From assembly GCA_038380795.1 (NCBI GenBank), contig CM076259.1, forward strand, positions 29,866,977 to 29,930,976: DNA of 64,000 bases. Direction: 5' to 3'. The DNA comes from Pyrocephalus nanus. Its lineage: Eukaryota > Chordata > Aves > Passeriformes > Tyrannidae. Below the pieces are notes generated by a model, which did no database searches, was not told the DNA's origin, and saw only the letters and a program-made list of their open reading frames with translations. Every line of letters starts with the position of its first letter. Position 1 is the stretch's first letter. Shown piece by piece: positions 37,801 through 51,000 of this stretch. The position numbers were made by a program, and so were the translations under genes.

Positions 37801-40800
37801 CTGCAAAAAGTGAGGTCAACTAATTAAATTTTAGGTGTCCAGAGGTCTCTTGGTACTCTTAGACACTTCTCCCAGGACAAGATGAATGACTTTGTTGATT
37901 GAGGAGCACAAACTATATGTCTATCATAGCTGTTTCAGAATCTATTAGACAAGATGAATCCTGGGAGAATGATTCCACTGATCCTTCCCCTCATTAATTA
38001 AAGGAAAGAAAAGAACAAAACTGCTGAGAAGACCTTATCTTTGGTTGGTTCAGTTCCTGTCTCAGTGCCTTTTGGTCTTCCAGGGGTGTTGCTTTCAGAA
38101 GCTCTCATCTCTCAAAAGTATGGGCACATTTCCTAGTGGAAATCCTATTTAACTGTCCCCAGAGATAGCCAGCTTTCTCTGAAAGCTTAGTATAAAATTA
38201 ACAGCCTTTCCTGGGAGATCAGAGGCAAGTTTCAGCTCTTTTGTCAGCTCTGTTCTACAAATGGAAATGTCTAGTCAATTTGTCCTCCCATTCCTTACCT
38301 AAATCCTCAGCTCTGGGAACATATTTCTTCTTTTTAGAAACATTAATCCCTGTTTATAAAGTTCCTCCTGAGTGCTGGAGCATTTAGAGCTCGGTTCAAA
38401 GGACAGGGAAGCCAGGAGGATATAATCCTGATGGGTTCAGTGAGAAATGACTTCTGGGAATCTACAACTCAGGTGGGATTTAGTTCCCTGCCATTGGTCT
38501 CTCTGCAACAGAGTATTTTCATCTGAGCCAAATAATTTTGTGTTCCCTTCTCAGCCAGTGGAGGGAAGCTGACACTGCTGGACCACAGGAGGGGTTTATC
38601 CCAAGGTAGATATCCTTAGTGAGGCAGATCTGCACCTAGAAATGTTTGTTTCTCTGCACTGACTCTTAAAAGATGTGCAAGATGGCCAGATTAGATGGAG
38701 GCAAATAACATTTAATAAGAATAAATCCCAACTGTTGGAGGGAGAAGAGGAATCTTTGTGTCCAGACCCTTTATGCAATCAGTAGCAAAATTCAGCCACG
38801 GGGTGAGTGTGAGTGGTTTGTTCGTTGAATCTGCTTGGCAGGACTCACCCACAGAGGAGTGGAGGATGTTGCTGCCTGTGTCTGCACAATAGTACAGCAG
38901 GTTGTGACTCACAGAAGGTGAAGACCTGACCAGGATATTTAGGAATGAAGCATAGTATGAGACTGAGGTCCACCTCCAAACATTGCTCACACAAGTATCC
39001 AATAACTGTGTGATAATGACTTGACTTTCGTCCACAACTCAATAACAAGAAGAAAGATCCAGTGCAAATAGAACTTCCACATCTCCTGACCTCAGCAATG
39101 TCTGAGCAACTGAAGAGGTCTGGTTCTGTACTCACTATCTCATCCTCTGGCAAAAGCCCTCTTTTTGGAGACAGCTGTTATTTTTCCAAGGTCCTTTCTT
39201 CCTACCACCTTGCTTCCAAAGCCAGCAGAAGAAAATCTGTAAAGTTCTGACTTTGCTTCCTTTCTGAATACTGCCTTTAGGGTTTCTTGCTATCAGCACC
39301 AATTCTCTAATATTCCTGTCAATTCTTCAGAAACCTCAGCTTGCTCAGAAAGAGCTTGTTTAAAAATAAAAGCTGAAGCAACCATATCACAAGTCAGTCT
39401 TGTTCAAAGGGAGATGTCACAGCTTTCATTCCTTTTCTCCCTTCAATCAGATTTCAGAGAAGATTCTTCTTTCTCAAAATCATTATGCCACAGCCATGAT
39501 CAAAATATTCCTTTTCCTTTATTTTCTACTGTGTTAAGGGAGTCAGAAATAATTTGAAAAAAGGGACTGATTGTGAAGCAAAAAGCATCTGTCCTAAGAT
39601 TTGGTGATCAAGTCTGTGAGTATGAGCCAGAGGATGTTTGGATTTCCTCAGATAGCTCTTGTTCTACGTTATATAAAGTTTATCTAGGAAATATTTTGAT
39701 GCTGTTATATAAGTCCAGCTATGGAAGGACAACAGAAGTTTTTTGCTGCTGTTTGCCCAACAAGCTCTTTTATTTCTGATTTAAAAGAGCATCAGGTAAA
39801 AGACTTGAAATAGGAGCCTGAGTAGAAATCCTTTCTAGACACATCAGCAGCAACAGCAACAGCAGAGGCTCTCTACCAATCAACTCCCATCAGCTCAAAA
39901 GTCTAGAAATTAGGAAATCCTTATGAAAGTATATGAGACCATGACTTGAAACCTCCATATTTGCCAAAAAGAGAGACACAACTTCATTTTTGTGCCAAGA
40001 ACTGAACCATCAAGATAAGGCTTAAAAAGCAGGACATACTGTCTGATACCGATCTGATAACAGCACAGCTGATGCATGAGACAGTTCAAATATTTGCCTT
40101 ATTCGAACAACCAGTTACTTCTTTCTGTGATTTGACATATGATTTCTGTAGGGTGTAACTTTCATTATGACACTTCACTAGGACAAATTCTGCTTTGTAT
40201 AATTTTACTTTTTCCTTTGATTACTGTAACATTCATTCAACTGCTGCATGACGATCTATGGGGACAGAGATACTGCAAAAGAGCAGTGAAGATCTGCACC
40301 TTGGGGCAAGAGCAGAAGATCACCTCCCTCTCTACAGTGCTACAGGTGGACTCTACAGAGGTTACACACGGATGTTCAAGACCTTGTGATCCTGGGTACA
40401 TGGGAACACTTTTTACTTCTCTTATTTTATGCATGGACCTTATTCAATTTCTGCTATTTACAATCCATGTTTAGAAACAGCTCAGCCCTGCATAAATCTG
40501 ACTTTGGTTCATAGGACCAGAGGCCAGGATCTTTGAGAGTGATGAAAAGAATCTCAACAGTCAACAGACCCTTAAATCATGACTTTTAGGTAATAAAACC
40601 AGGATGAGAAGAATCTACTCTCAAAGTAAAAGTGTAAGTGCTTCCTTGGTTGCATGGTAAGCCAGCCCACCATGCTAATATGGCAAAATTCCTCCAAGTT
40701 TCATATTTCCTGTGCATAATGCATCATTGGTATCAACACACATTATTCAATAGCTCATTTCCATCAAGTATTAATAGTAAAATGCCTTCAAGCCTAAGAA

Positions 40801-41261
40801 ATATTGTCTTTCAAAATTGTCTTTCAATAAACTTCTATTTTCACCCTGACTGACACCCAAACAATTTTAAAATGATGTCCCCAAATACTGTAATACTGTA
40901 AGTTCCACCCTACTCCAAGAAAGCTCTGGGGTGGCTCTGAGCATGAGGACTGCCCTGTATGAAGCCTCCCAAGTAGTTAACTATTGCGTGCAGAGAGAGA
41001 TAAAAAAGGAAGTCTTCCATTTACTAGGAGGAAATGAGATAATACGTAGAACAAGACTGATCAGGAGAAGTCAGAGTCACTTTAAGAAAGACCTTGTTTG
41101 TTGTCAGACCTCTATCTCTGAGGTAGTCACTGTAGGATCTCTTTACAGTCAACAAAAGAGGCACCTTGCAAGGGCAATTCATCTTCTAATACAGACGTCC
41201 AAGCAGGCCAATCAGATCAGACACCATAGCTTGTATTTCTCTTTATTGACTATAAAGGGAG

Positions 41262-41469
41262 TCAAAGTTGACTGCTTTTAATGTGGGTGACTATGCTGTT
41301 CTTATCAAACAAATCTGATTCCTGTTTTTTATGTCCTGACCCCAACACCCTTTCCAGGCATACAGCAGGTAACATTTGAACAGGAAGTACTCTGTTTGCA
41401 AAGTCAGGCATGGCAAAGCTAGAAAATGACTTAATGAATTTTGAGTGATCAATTTTTGCTCTCCACCAC
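41262..41469 (-). CDS. Candidate last coding exon of the cyclase (weak)
   Basis: The acceptor (gttgcctccatacag|GTGG) is in the right phase for the exon ending at 41995. The frame stays open for 68 codons (starting WWRAKIDHSKFIKSF, ending THIKSSQL), and an AATAAA signal (41242-41247) lies 15 bases past the stop. The peptide does not resemble known GC-D, GC-E or GC-F tails, so it rests on position, phase and the poly(A) signal only. Confidence 0.18.
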
Positions 41470-41994
41470 CTGTATGGAGGCAACAACATTAAGTCTTCAG
41501 TTACCTAACAGTGCCATAATTTATAACACAAAGTCTCCTTATTTTTCTACTAGAGTCAAAGGGAAGAAATATATTTATATGTTGGATGAGGCTGGTGTTT
41601 TCTGCAGGAATTCTAATGGAGGGAGAGAAAAATCTGAGTGTCATCCATACACTGATGACAACAGACCTGAAGGTGTCTGAACCTGTGCGTCTCCCATGTG
41701 CACACAAAGTACAAAGGAAATTAAGGAAGGAACTCCCTGGTGCTCAGTCTCCAAGGGAGTATAGGGGAGAAGCAGCAGGTTTCCATGTCACTTCTTGGGA
41801 AGTGTGACTAAGGAGAGGAATTGAAGAAACCACACCACTTCTCAGTCTCAGTACTATGCCTGAGCATACAAGTCACCTAAGGGAAATGATACAGACTTTG
41901 CAAACAGATAACATGGAAAGACAGGTATTCAGCCCGCAAACTCCAAAAAGGACCTTTTACTGAATGTATTGAACAGTGATGAAGTCACACTTAC

Positions 41995-42080
41995 CCTGGC
42001 CTTAATTCAGGAGGTTTAGGTAGGGGCTTCAGAAAGCCTTTTTTCCCAACCAGCCAATATGTGTCTTCTACTCCTTTACC
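41995..42080 (-). CDS. GUCY2D (GC-D): Cyclase exon: [16 protein letters not shown] segment (penultimate coding exon)
   Basis: An 86-nt exon (ttttattttag|GGTAAA ... CCAGG|gtaagt) encoding [20 protein letters not shown] and PKPPELRPG. It leaves in phase 2. In GC-E one more short coding exon follows. Without splicing, translation would run 11 residues into the intron before a stop. Confidence 0.92.
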
Positions 42081-45000
42081 CTAAAATAAAACCAAAAATC
42101 CAGATAAAGAGCAGCTTTCTGAATGCCCTCTGCTCAATACGTAATTTCTTCTGGATTTCTCTAGCTTCATATATATCCAGAGACAGACCATGGCTTGAAA
42201 TCTTGGGCTGTTCTTCAGAACTGCTCAGGAATTATTTGAATTTCATTATCCCAAACCAGGATATTCATTATCCTTTTTGAAACTGTCATTTACAAATTAC
42301 CCCTATTGATCTGGGTCATTGAAACTGCACAGTTTAACAGAAATTGGAAACTACAGGATCTCTATTCATCTTATTTGGCAGCACTAGCATTATTAATTGA
42401 GAGATTTTACAACTCTTTCTGGACTGAGTATCAGAATGTAACTTCCTCTCCCACCACTGATGATTTAGCTTTTGAGGCATGATACATCTGATGAACTGTA
42501 GGCATCTATATCAAAGCCAGTCACCCTTGGCTGAAGAAGTGGAGGAAAGCATTCATTTTCACATAAAGTGGACCCTTAAAGTACATCAGGTTAATAATTT
42601 TCTAAAGTGGCAATTTATCTCCACTAACTGTGTAAAGGTTTTTTTCCATTGACTAAACCTGGAATAATTACCTCCAATCTCCACTTGCAGACACATGAAC
42701 TCAGATGGGATGATTCCACTTGTCAAGAAAGATTGTTGAGGGGCCCGAGGCTGTATTCAGAGCTTTAATTCTAGACGCTTAAGGCAAGTAAAGATCCTAA
42801 TTCTGTCTATTAACTGTGCAAGGGTAGAAATGATGGTTGAATTATTTAATGCTGTCTTGTTGGGACATTGTGAAAAGTAGCAGCTTCTCTTAAGGGTGGA
42901 CTAAATAGAGTACTATATAAATACTTATATCTAGCACATACAGCTGATTGCTCAATCTCATGTACTGAAACAACTGGAAGAGACAATTTTGGAAGGATTT
43001 AGCAGAAGAGTGGTGGATGAAGGCCAAACAAGAGCTTAATATGTAAACTCCTTAAACAAGAATACTCCCTTGTGAGGCTCTTCACACAGCTCTGGCCCTT
43101 CTTACCCTCAGTTCTGTTTTCCCTCTAGGTATGATTTCATAGCCTTCATTCAGACTTCGAAGCGTATCCACTGTACTTTGGCTGACATGAATTCTGTAAG
43201 CTGGGAACAGAAAGCAAAACAGCTGGATCACTATACTTCACATGGGCTGCAAATTCCCCAGTGCTTCATACTGATGAGGAAAAGTGCTCCAAAGCATGCA
43301 GGTGCATAGCTGGTGTAGCTGTGTGGTGCTCCTCTATACAGAGTTCAATGCTGACTGATGGATCCTTCAAGGCAGGGCTGTAACAAGGACAGGGACAGAG
43401 GAGATCCACACTGGGGGCTTCCTGGAAATTGATACCAAACACACTGACTGCAGAAGCCCAGCTCAAGAAAGACAGTAAGTGAATTTTCCAGTGACACTGT
43501 CAGCTGGATTGCTGTTTTATCTATTGCCACAGAATAACTAGGGAATGGGAAGGAAAACAAAATTAACTAACTGTCCTGCTCCAGACACCTAGTGTAATTT
43601 GAAAATTGGGATGAAGAGCAGAGAGATCGAGTTTGTAAGGGAACATAAAAAAAATGTGGCTATGATTTATAAGACATATAAATGTGGATATGTCTGGGCC
43701 TTCAATAATTGATTCCACTCAGAGCTAATATAAGTCTGTGAAAAAAAAAAGGCAAGGGTGGAGAACCTTACTGAATTTCCATCTCCCCCAGTTTGTTTCA
43801 CAGCCCTTGCTTGAACTCACTGATATTTGTTATTGTTCTGCTGGTGTGAACAAGCCAGGCAATGTTTCCAAAACTTTTTTTTCAAAGAAAAGTTCAAAGA
43901 TACTTTTCTTTTTTTTTTTTTTTTTTTTTGTTGAGCTTTTATTTCAATTGTGTCAATCACATACCCTTCTGTCTTGAACGATGCAGGATGAGCCAATTAA
44001 TTTTTTTTTTTCATTATAATCTAAAAGAAGAACATAAGTTGGAGTATGTAGAGGAAGGCCACATAGCTATGAGCTACATTTCCTGAGAGACTAACCTACA
44101 ATTTCCCTCTTGTTATTTATTGATATGCATTTCTACTGATGTACAACAATGCTTTTGTACCTGCAGTGCTCCTGCTGCCTCCATCTCAGTGGGACTTTCT
44201 ACGACCAAGGGTATGATGGAAGCAATGCCCTCGTGTGCTTCAACCCTTGCTTTGTACTGGTCATGACAGGTAAATGCATTATTTTACTGAGCAAGAACAG
44301 CTCTGAAGTAAGGGTTCTCAGCACTGAATGAAAGCAAGATCCAACCTATGTCAGAGAAAACTATGGCAAGATTCATGTTGATTTTGGTTGATGGGATTCA
44401 AATTAGAGGACTGTAGCTGGAAGGGAGGGTTGTGAAGGCAGGGTCTTAAAGGCTGACCTATAATTGCAAAGCTGATGCCCTGTCCTTCAGGGTGCTTTGA
44501 ATTTTGTCATTTCACTTGCCCTTTTGTCAGTTGCAATGCTTATAATTACAGATGTGCATTTTTTCATCTCTCTTGAGAAGTTAGTTCAACCACCCACCCC
44601 AGGGACTGTCCCAAATACTCACGCAGGCCCGTGGACTCCATCCGTGACGCCGTGTTCACCGTGTCTCCGAAGAGGCAGTACCGTGGCATAGTCAGCCCCA
44701 CCACGCCTGCCACACAAGGACCTGAAAGACACATCATCTGTATAACCCAGATGGTACTGCACAAATCTTGGGGCTACTGACAAACAAATCTCATCCTCTC
44801 CTCTGACACCCAAAAAGCCACTTGAGAATACAGAAGAAGGGTTTTTTTTAAAGATCTCACTGGCCTCAGTGCTTGCTATAAGCGATCAAAAATTAGGCAC
44901 TGCTCTGGATTTCACACTGGTGTTTCATGCCTGAGAAAGGCTGTGTGTGGTAGGACCTTAGTTTACCATCATCTAGGATAAGTTTGTCCACAGTTCATGG

Positions 45001-48000
45001 AAACTCAAGGATTACTATAATCTCACTTTATAAAGACCTTTTTCCATGTGAGAAAACAAAAGTTTGGCTCCTATGATATGCCCTGTATCCCACTGAAACA
45101 GGATTAAAAATCAGCCTTGGAATTCCAGAGGTGCTGGCAGCACTCTGGACCACCCTATGTCCCCTCCTTGGAAAGAAAAACATCATTAGCTTGCCTTTCT
45201 AGCCAAAACCTGTTTTTTTTTTCCTTTATCTCATTCTTTTTACAAAATCCATTCACTTCCAAAATAGCTTCCAGAGAATTGGTGCCAAGTTCTCAGAAGA
45301 GGTATGTGTGCAGGATTCACAAGAACATGCACACACTGAGAGATGAAATCTGTGACAGCCAAACATCACAGACAATTGTCATCCACTTGGCTTAGCTGAT
45401 GTTTAGACTGCACTCTGAAAGATAAGATGCTAAATTTCATCGCCCACAATATCAAAATATCAGGCCTGCAAAATAAATGCAAAAAAAAACCAAACAGAAA
45501 AATCAATGTAAGGAGGTGTAGGGTTTCCTGCAGAGAAAAGACAGGAGACACTGTATTTTCTGTTAGATGCATTTATGAGATATGTCTTTGCCTTTTAAAT
45601 GTCATGATCCTTCTGAGTTAAGCTTTAGTATAACTGATATCTAGGAAATCTTTTGCCATGCAAGTTTACAAGAGATGTGAACATCGTTCATCATCAACAG
45701 TACCTGAAATGATGCTACAGATAAGGCTGTATGTTAAAATGTTGGAGGTTTTGTGGGTTAAAACATTTGTTTTTAAAATAGTAGTAATAATAATTGTAGC
45801 CCAATCTAGAAGTGATCAGTTACTTGGTTTAGTATAATGTAATTTTACTGTGATTTCAGCCTTATTTAAAAAAATTGATTCTTTCAGATACATCTTAAGG
45901 ACAATGACATTCCATAGCTGAAAGCTATGGGGAACTTTGCAAGGACCCCTACTGCTGTGACCTCTGAAAGATTGTTGCTGCACAAAGTTACCAGATTTTA
46001 ATATACTTTATGAGGATACAAACTGAGAGGTGAGACAGATTTTAACTCTTACCTGCTAGATTAAAGATTAGAAAAAAAAAAAAAAAAGAGATAGGAAGAA
46101 TACCAAAAATGTTCATACCAAAAATGTTACAAGGGCTTAAACAGCATGTCTTGATCAAACACAGCATGTGGAGACTGACAGAGATCATAGAAACTCCATT
46201 AAGGGTTTGGTTTTTTTCAACTGTCATTGAACCTTGGACAAGACACTGCTCATCAGAATCTCTTCCAATTTAATTCCCATCCTTATCAGTACTTTCTAAT
46301 TTGCTTCAAGCTTTTCAGGAGAGGAGCTATATCCATCACAGGAAGTTTTTTCAGTTTTTAGTCTATAGACACTTCTATAGCACACCTGTAAAGGCACTGT
46401 TGAGACTTCTGGGCCAAGGACCTAATGCTTACCTAAGCATTAATGTGTGCATGCTAACTAATGTGACATATGCATAAAAAAGGGTCTTGTTGGAGACTTT
46501 TTAATTCATGCTTTAATAAGAGCTTTCCCTGAGAAAACACTATCTCACAAAGCATCACCTCTCTTTTTCTTGTGATGATGACATGACAGCAGCAGCCAGA
46601 AATCTCAGTAAGGAACAAAGCTCCTTCTGTAGTAGGTGTTGAAAGGACACAAAAAGATGGTTCCTGTCAAAAAAACACTCCTCACTGAAGAGGATTTGAT
46701 TCCATCTTAAGAAGCACAAGTAAAGGGAGCCTAGCTTATACTGTTGTCAGTGGAGGCAAGTCAACATGATCAACTGAGCTATGAGAGCCTTTCTACACCT
46801 GCACCTGAACAGCTCTCCAGGGCTCATTTATGTGTCCTCAAAATTAATGCAGGCTCTCTAAAAGCCCTGGAAACACCTCCATGTGTGTGCCTTAATTCAG
46901 ATTTCCTACTCAGTAAGTGCAATCATCTAGCCATTTTTGCGAAGCTCACAACCTAGGAGAGGCCAGATTTTTAGGGTGAGGTACTTATGCAGGAAGTTCC
47001 TAGTTCAAAACCAACCCTACAGCGTAAGCATTTCCAAAAGACTTCTCTGTGTTGAAAGCCTCTAAGACTTAATTCACTCACTGCCTTCACTGCCTGGGTG
47101 TGTTCTCCCTTGTCTAGACAGCTTCAGCAAAAGGCTAGGAAAAATTTTTGGTGGTAAATCTCCCACAGTAACAAGTTTCAGAGGAAACCAGACACCCTGT
47201 GATGAGGATGTTATGGCCTAGTTGTTTAATTACACAGGTTCACAGGTTTGCTTTGAAATGGCTCTTTCCCAGGGCTTTCAAGTGTCAGTTAATGAGGGGT
47301 TCTGGCCAAGACTTTGCAACAGCTGTCAGTGGTGCTGCAGACTTTAGGAATCTGGATCAAAGTACAGGGCTGACTGCCAAGGAACCTGACCAATAAACAA
47401 ATCTTCAGCCTCAGTGGAAAAGCTTATTCTCTCATCACCATTCTCCCCAGTTGTCCAGCTCCTGCCCAGATATGGATGGCATGGAAACAGCTGAGTCAGC
47501 TGAGTTACCCTGGACATGCAGTGAAGTCAAGAGTGGAGAGATAAGATTCCAGGATTCATTTAAAGCAGGGGAGAAACTGCAGACCAAACCTTGGTCTTTT
47601 TGTCTTCTTTGCCTTACCCATGAATTGCCACAAGTGGACCATAGACACAGGCCAGTAGAATTTCCCAGATGTGCAGCTCTTCATTGGAGTTGAAAGGACA
47701 TGGGCAGCCCTTGCCCAAGTGGCATTTGCTGCTTTTTCAGAGAGGTGATTCTGAGCTTTGCTTGACACCACTTTCCAGAGAGCAGCTGAACTGCATAACT
47801 GGAGGTCACACCCATTCTCCATCCTTTCCAGGACAGTGAAAGTGTCAGCCAAGCTCTCCTCTGCCCCAAGCGCCTCCTCAATGCTTTCACGATGCTAACA
47901 ATTCCCTCTTTGTGCTTTTTTTCTCAGGAGAAATAAGGTCTAGGGTTAATCAAACTCTATTGTCAGCTCACTGGCTCAGAGAGCTGGATTGCTTTGGAAT

Positions 48001-51000
48001 ATGGATTTGTGGCTGCTCTCATGATAGTACAATGCTGCCAGATCTGTGCAAAACAAGATCTGCCTTCTGCTTCTTTAGAAAGAAAACAGCAACTCCTCCC
48101 CCTCCTCCTCTCACACCCAATACAACAATTCTTAGCAATTCTGCATTCCAGATACTTAGAGTTCATAAAAACAAGAAAAAATATAACTACCCCCTGTGCA
48201 CATCACCTAGGGATAGATTTTTTTGGCAGACTGCATGGAAGACACATTGCAGAACTGCTGTCAGCAGGAAGTAGCAGATGTTGCACATCAGTTTTCTCTC
48301 TTTCCATGTTGAAAATGTGCTGCTTGTGCAGGTGGGTGCTGCTGCCTACCTGTGTGCAGCCCGATTCGTATCCTGAGGGGAATGTCTGGCATATGCCTCA
48401 TTTTGAATGTTCCTACTGAGCTGAGGATGTCCAAGGACATGTTGGCTATCTCAGCCGCATGCTTGTTCCCATTCCGTTTTGGTAGTCCTGAAGCAACCAT
48501 GTAGGCGTCACCAATTGTCTCCACCTAGAAATACCATTACATTAAAAAAATAAATTAAAAAATTTGAAAAAGATGGAAAGGAGACATAGAATAAAACTAC
48601 TCCTCACCTTGTAAACATCATGATTTCCAAGAACAGCATCAAACAGCGTGTAAAGGTCATTCAGCAGGTCAACTACTTCAATGGGCTCACTGAGGGCTGA
48701 AATGGATGTGAAGCCCACGATGTCACTGAAGTAGATGGTAACCTGGTCAAAATACTCCGGTTCCACAGTGCCGCCAGTCTTGAGGGCTTCTGCCACTGAT
48801 CTGAAATAACAACATCAGCAAAGATGGCAGGGCACAAACCCTTTTCTACCGCATGCCCAAGAGCTCAGGTTTGTTTGTCCGTCTTGTTTAGAATATCTTT
48901 CACTAAATAGAAAGCTCTATCTGGCTGTAACAAGTACTGATTAAAGTTTCTTATTTTGATTGGAAGTTGCTGGCCAAAACTGGAGGTCAGCTGTACATTG
49001 TTGCTCACTTCTGGGGAATATTTTTATCCCATCTAGCCATGGGTTATTTAGTTTGGTTTGGGGTTTTTTATACCACCTTAAGTACCAGTACTTACGGGGG
49101 AAGCATTTGTGACAGTAGTTTTTCTGTCTTCTGTTTTTCAATCTCTAGCTCTTCGGTTCGCTCCCTGATTAAATCTTCCAGGTTGCTTGAGTATTGCTCA
49201 AGCATCCTGAGCATTGAGTCAATGATATTGGTCTTTTTCCCTTTGTTGATTGTTTTGAACTGGAAAATAAAACTGGAGAGTTATTTGTCCACCTCATTAC
49301 ACCACTGTAGCACTCTAAGTTTGGAGAGGAATGAAAAGTAAACACTTATTTTAAAGATTCAGTGCTAAGGACTGGCTTTATCAATGGGAAGAGTTAAACA
49401 GTGAAGGAAAAAGGCATATTAGAAGGTGAATTTGCATCAATAGCGATGGAAGCTGCCCAGGAGCATGTTGCTCATCTATGAACTTTCAGTGACAGTGCCC
49501 TTACATGACCTTACAGTAGTTGTCAATATTGTGGTTAAGGAGTTTTATCAGGCTGCAACCTGATGGGTTTGCAATCCCATTTATCCCATGACCAATCTTT
49601 AAGGTGATTTGCAAATTTTTGCATTCAGGGTAGTAGCAACACTTAGAACCTGCTTACATGTTACTGTACTTAAATCCCACACTGGCATGTGTGGGTAGTG
49701 CCACTTCCATTCTCTATTCTTCATTAAGTTGCAATTTCTCCTCCTGGCCTGAATTTGAACCTCTGGAAGCTTTGGATAATTTGTGGCTTCTGAAGCTGCC
49801 TTAGATTCAACAGTGGAGTCACTGTTGAATCTAAAATTGTTCCCAGCTTCATAGAACCAAAAGGCAAAAATTATGGATATTTGTTCACTTGGTGTCAGAA
49901 CAAGTAAATCAGTAGATCAGTAATTATTGGGTCAGAACCACCTTGCGAGGGAGCATGTGTGTGGGGATGAAGGGCTAGGCTGGGTCTGCAGGCACATAAT
50001 CTGCAGCCTCGTGGCAGGAAGACACATGGAAGGCCTGTAGCCAACACGGCTGCGCCCATGAAGAGCACATGGCAGCACCGAGACCCAAGTGGCTGGGCTG
50101 TCAAACAACGAGGCATGCCTGGTAGCCTGCCCACACTGCACCTCCTGGAGCCTCTGACTGGATGCAGAACCCCTCCCTTTGGCCAGGAAGACACTCAGGT
50201 GGTCAGTGAGCCAAAGGTTCTGCCTAGAAAGAGAGGCCACAGTAGATTAAGAGGCACATGTAAGGTCTCCCTTTTGCCTCGTGTCTTTGAAGTCGTCAAC
50301 ATGTGACTTTCCAGTGGTAACTATATTTTTCTCTCCTTATTCTTTTTTTCTCTTAATCTTTCTTCCTTTACTCTTTTCTTCCTCTTGTGGGTAACTTAAA
50401 CACCTATTTTCTGTATTTCACTTAAGTTGTGGGTCTCTCATTTGAGTTGTATATGGTTTTTGTGTTTGCTGGGTGTAGCAAAAGTTTCCTACTCTATAGG
50501 AAGTCCCAGTAGCCTGTTGTAATACTTTTGTGAAGTTGCATGTGATCTCTGTAAAACCCTTTTTGCCAAAAAGCCTATTTTCTTACCAAATTAAAAAAAA
50601 AAAAAAAAAGTCTCTTGGAGAAAATGCAGTCTTTTCTCCAGACATGAACTCAAAGTATCAAAGAACCAGAGATGGTTGCAAGAGTTCACAGGGGCAAAAT
50701 CTCTTGAAGTCTAAAATTGAAGTGTACACCTGGTAAAGCTAGACAGGGATGTAACACTTGGTTTGAGGAAATGGCTTCAAGTTGTGTCAAGGAAGGTTTA
50801 GATTGGGTATTAAGAAAATTCTTTTTTCACATAAAGGGTTGTAAAGCATGGTAGCAGACTGCTCAGGGAAGTGGTGGAGTCACCATCCCTGGAGCATTCA
50901 AAAAACTTGGGAATGTGGCACTTGAGGACATGGTTTAATGGCAATCGTAGTGGTGGTGCTTGGTTGGTGGTTGACTTGATGTTCTTGAAGGTCTTTTCCA

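Larger units (their letters stand above)
27960..41240. other. Intergenic region downstream of the cyclase gene
   Basis: About 13 kb with no supported gene. Recognised content is a TA/TG-rich microsatellite (about 28105-28170), CR1 pieces at 30808-31072 and 34734-34801, and a pentanucleotide array at 34664-34735. From 34.8 to 41.2 kb I recognise no repeat family and no coding homology. ORFs up to 111 codons occur on both strands but show no recognisable protein features. The missing last exon of the cyclase could lie in the distal part. Confidence 0.5.

Noticed and set aside
40139..40474. 111-codon plus-strand membrane-like ORF
   Set aside because: The hydrophobicity comes from T-rich sequence. 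No supporting signals.
40654..40670. CATGG following an acceptor-like site, as a cyclase last exon
   Set aside because: In the phase required, the peptide has no similarity to cyclase tails, and the match was only two residues in another frame.
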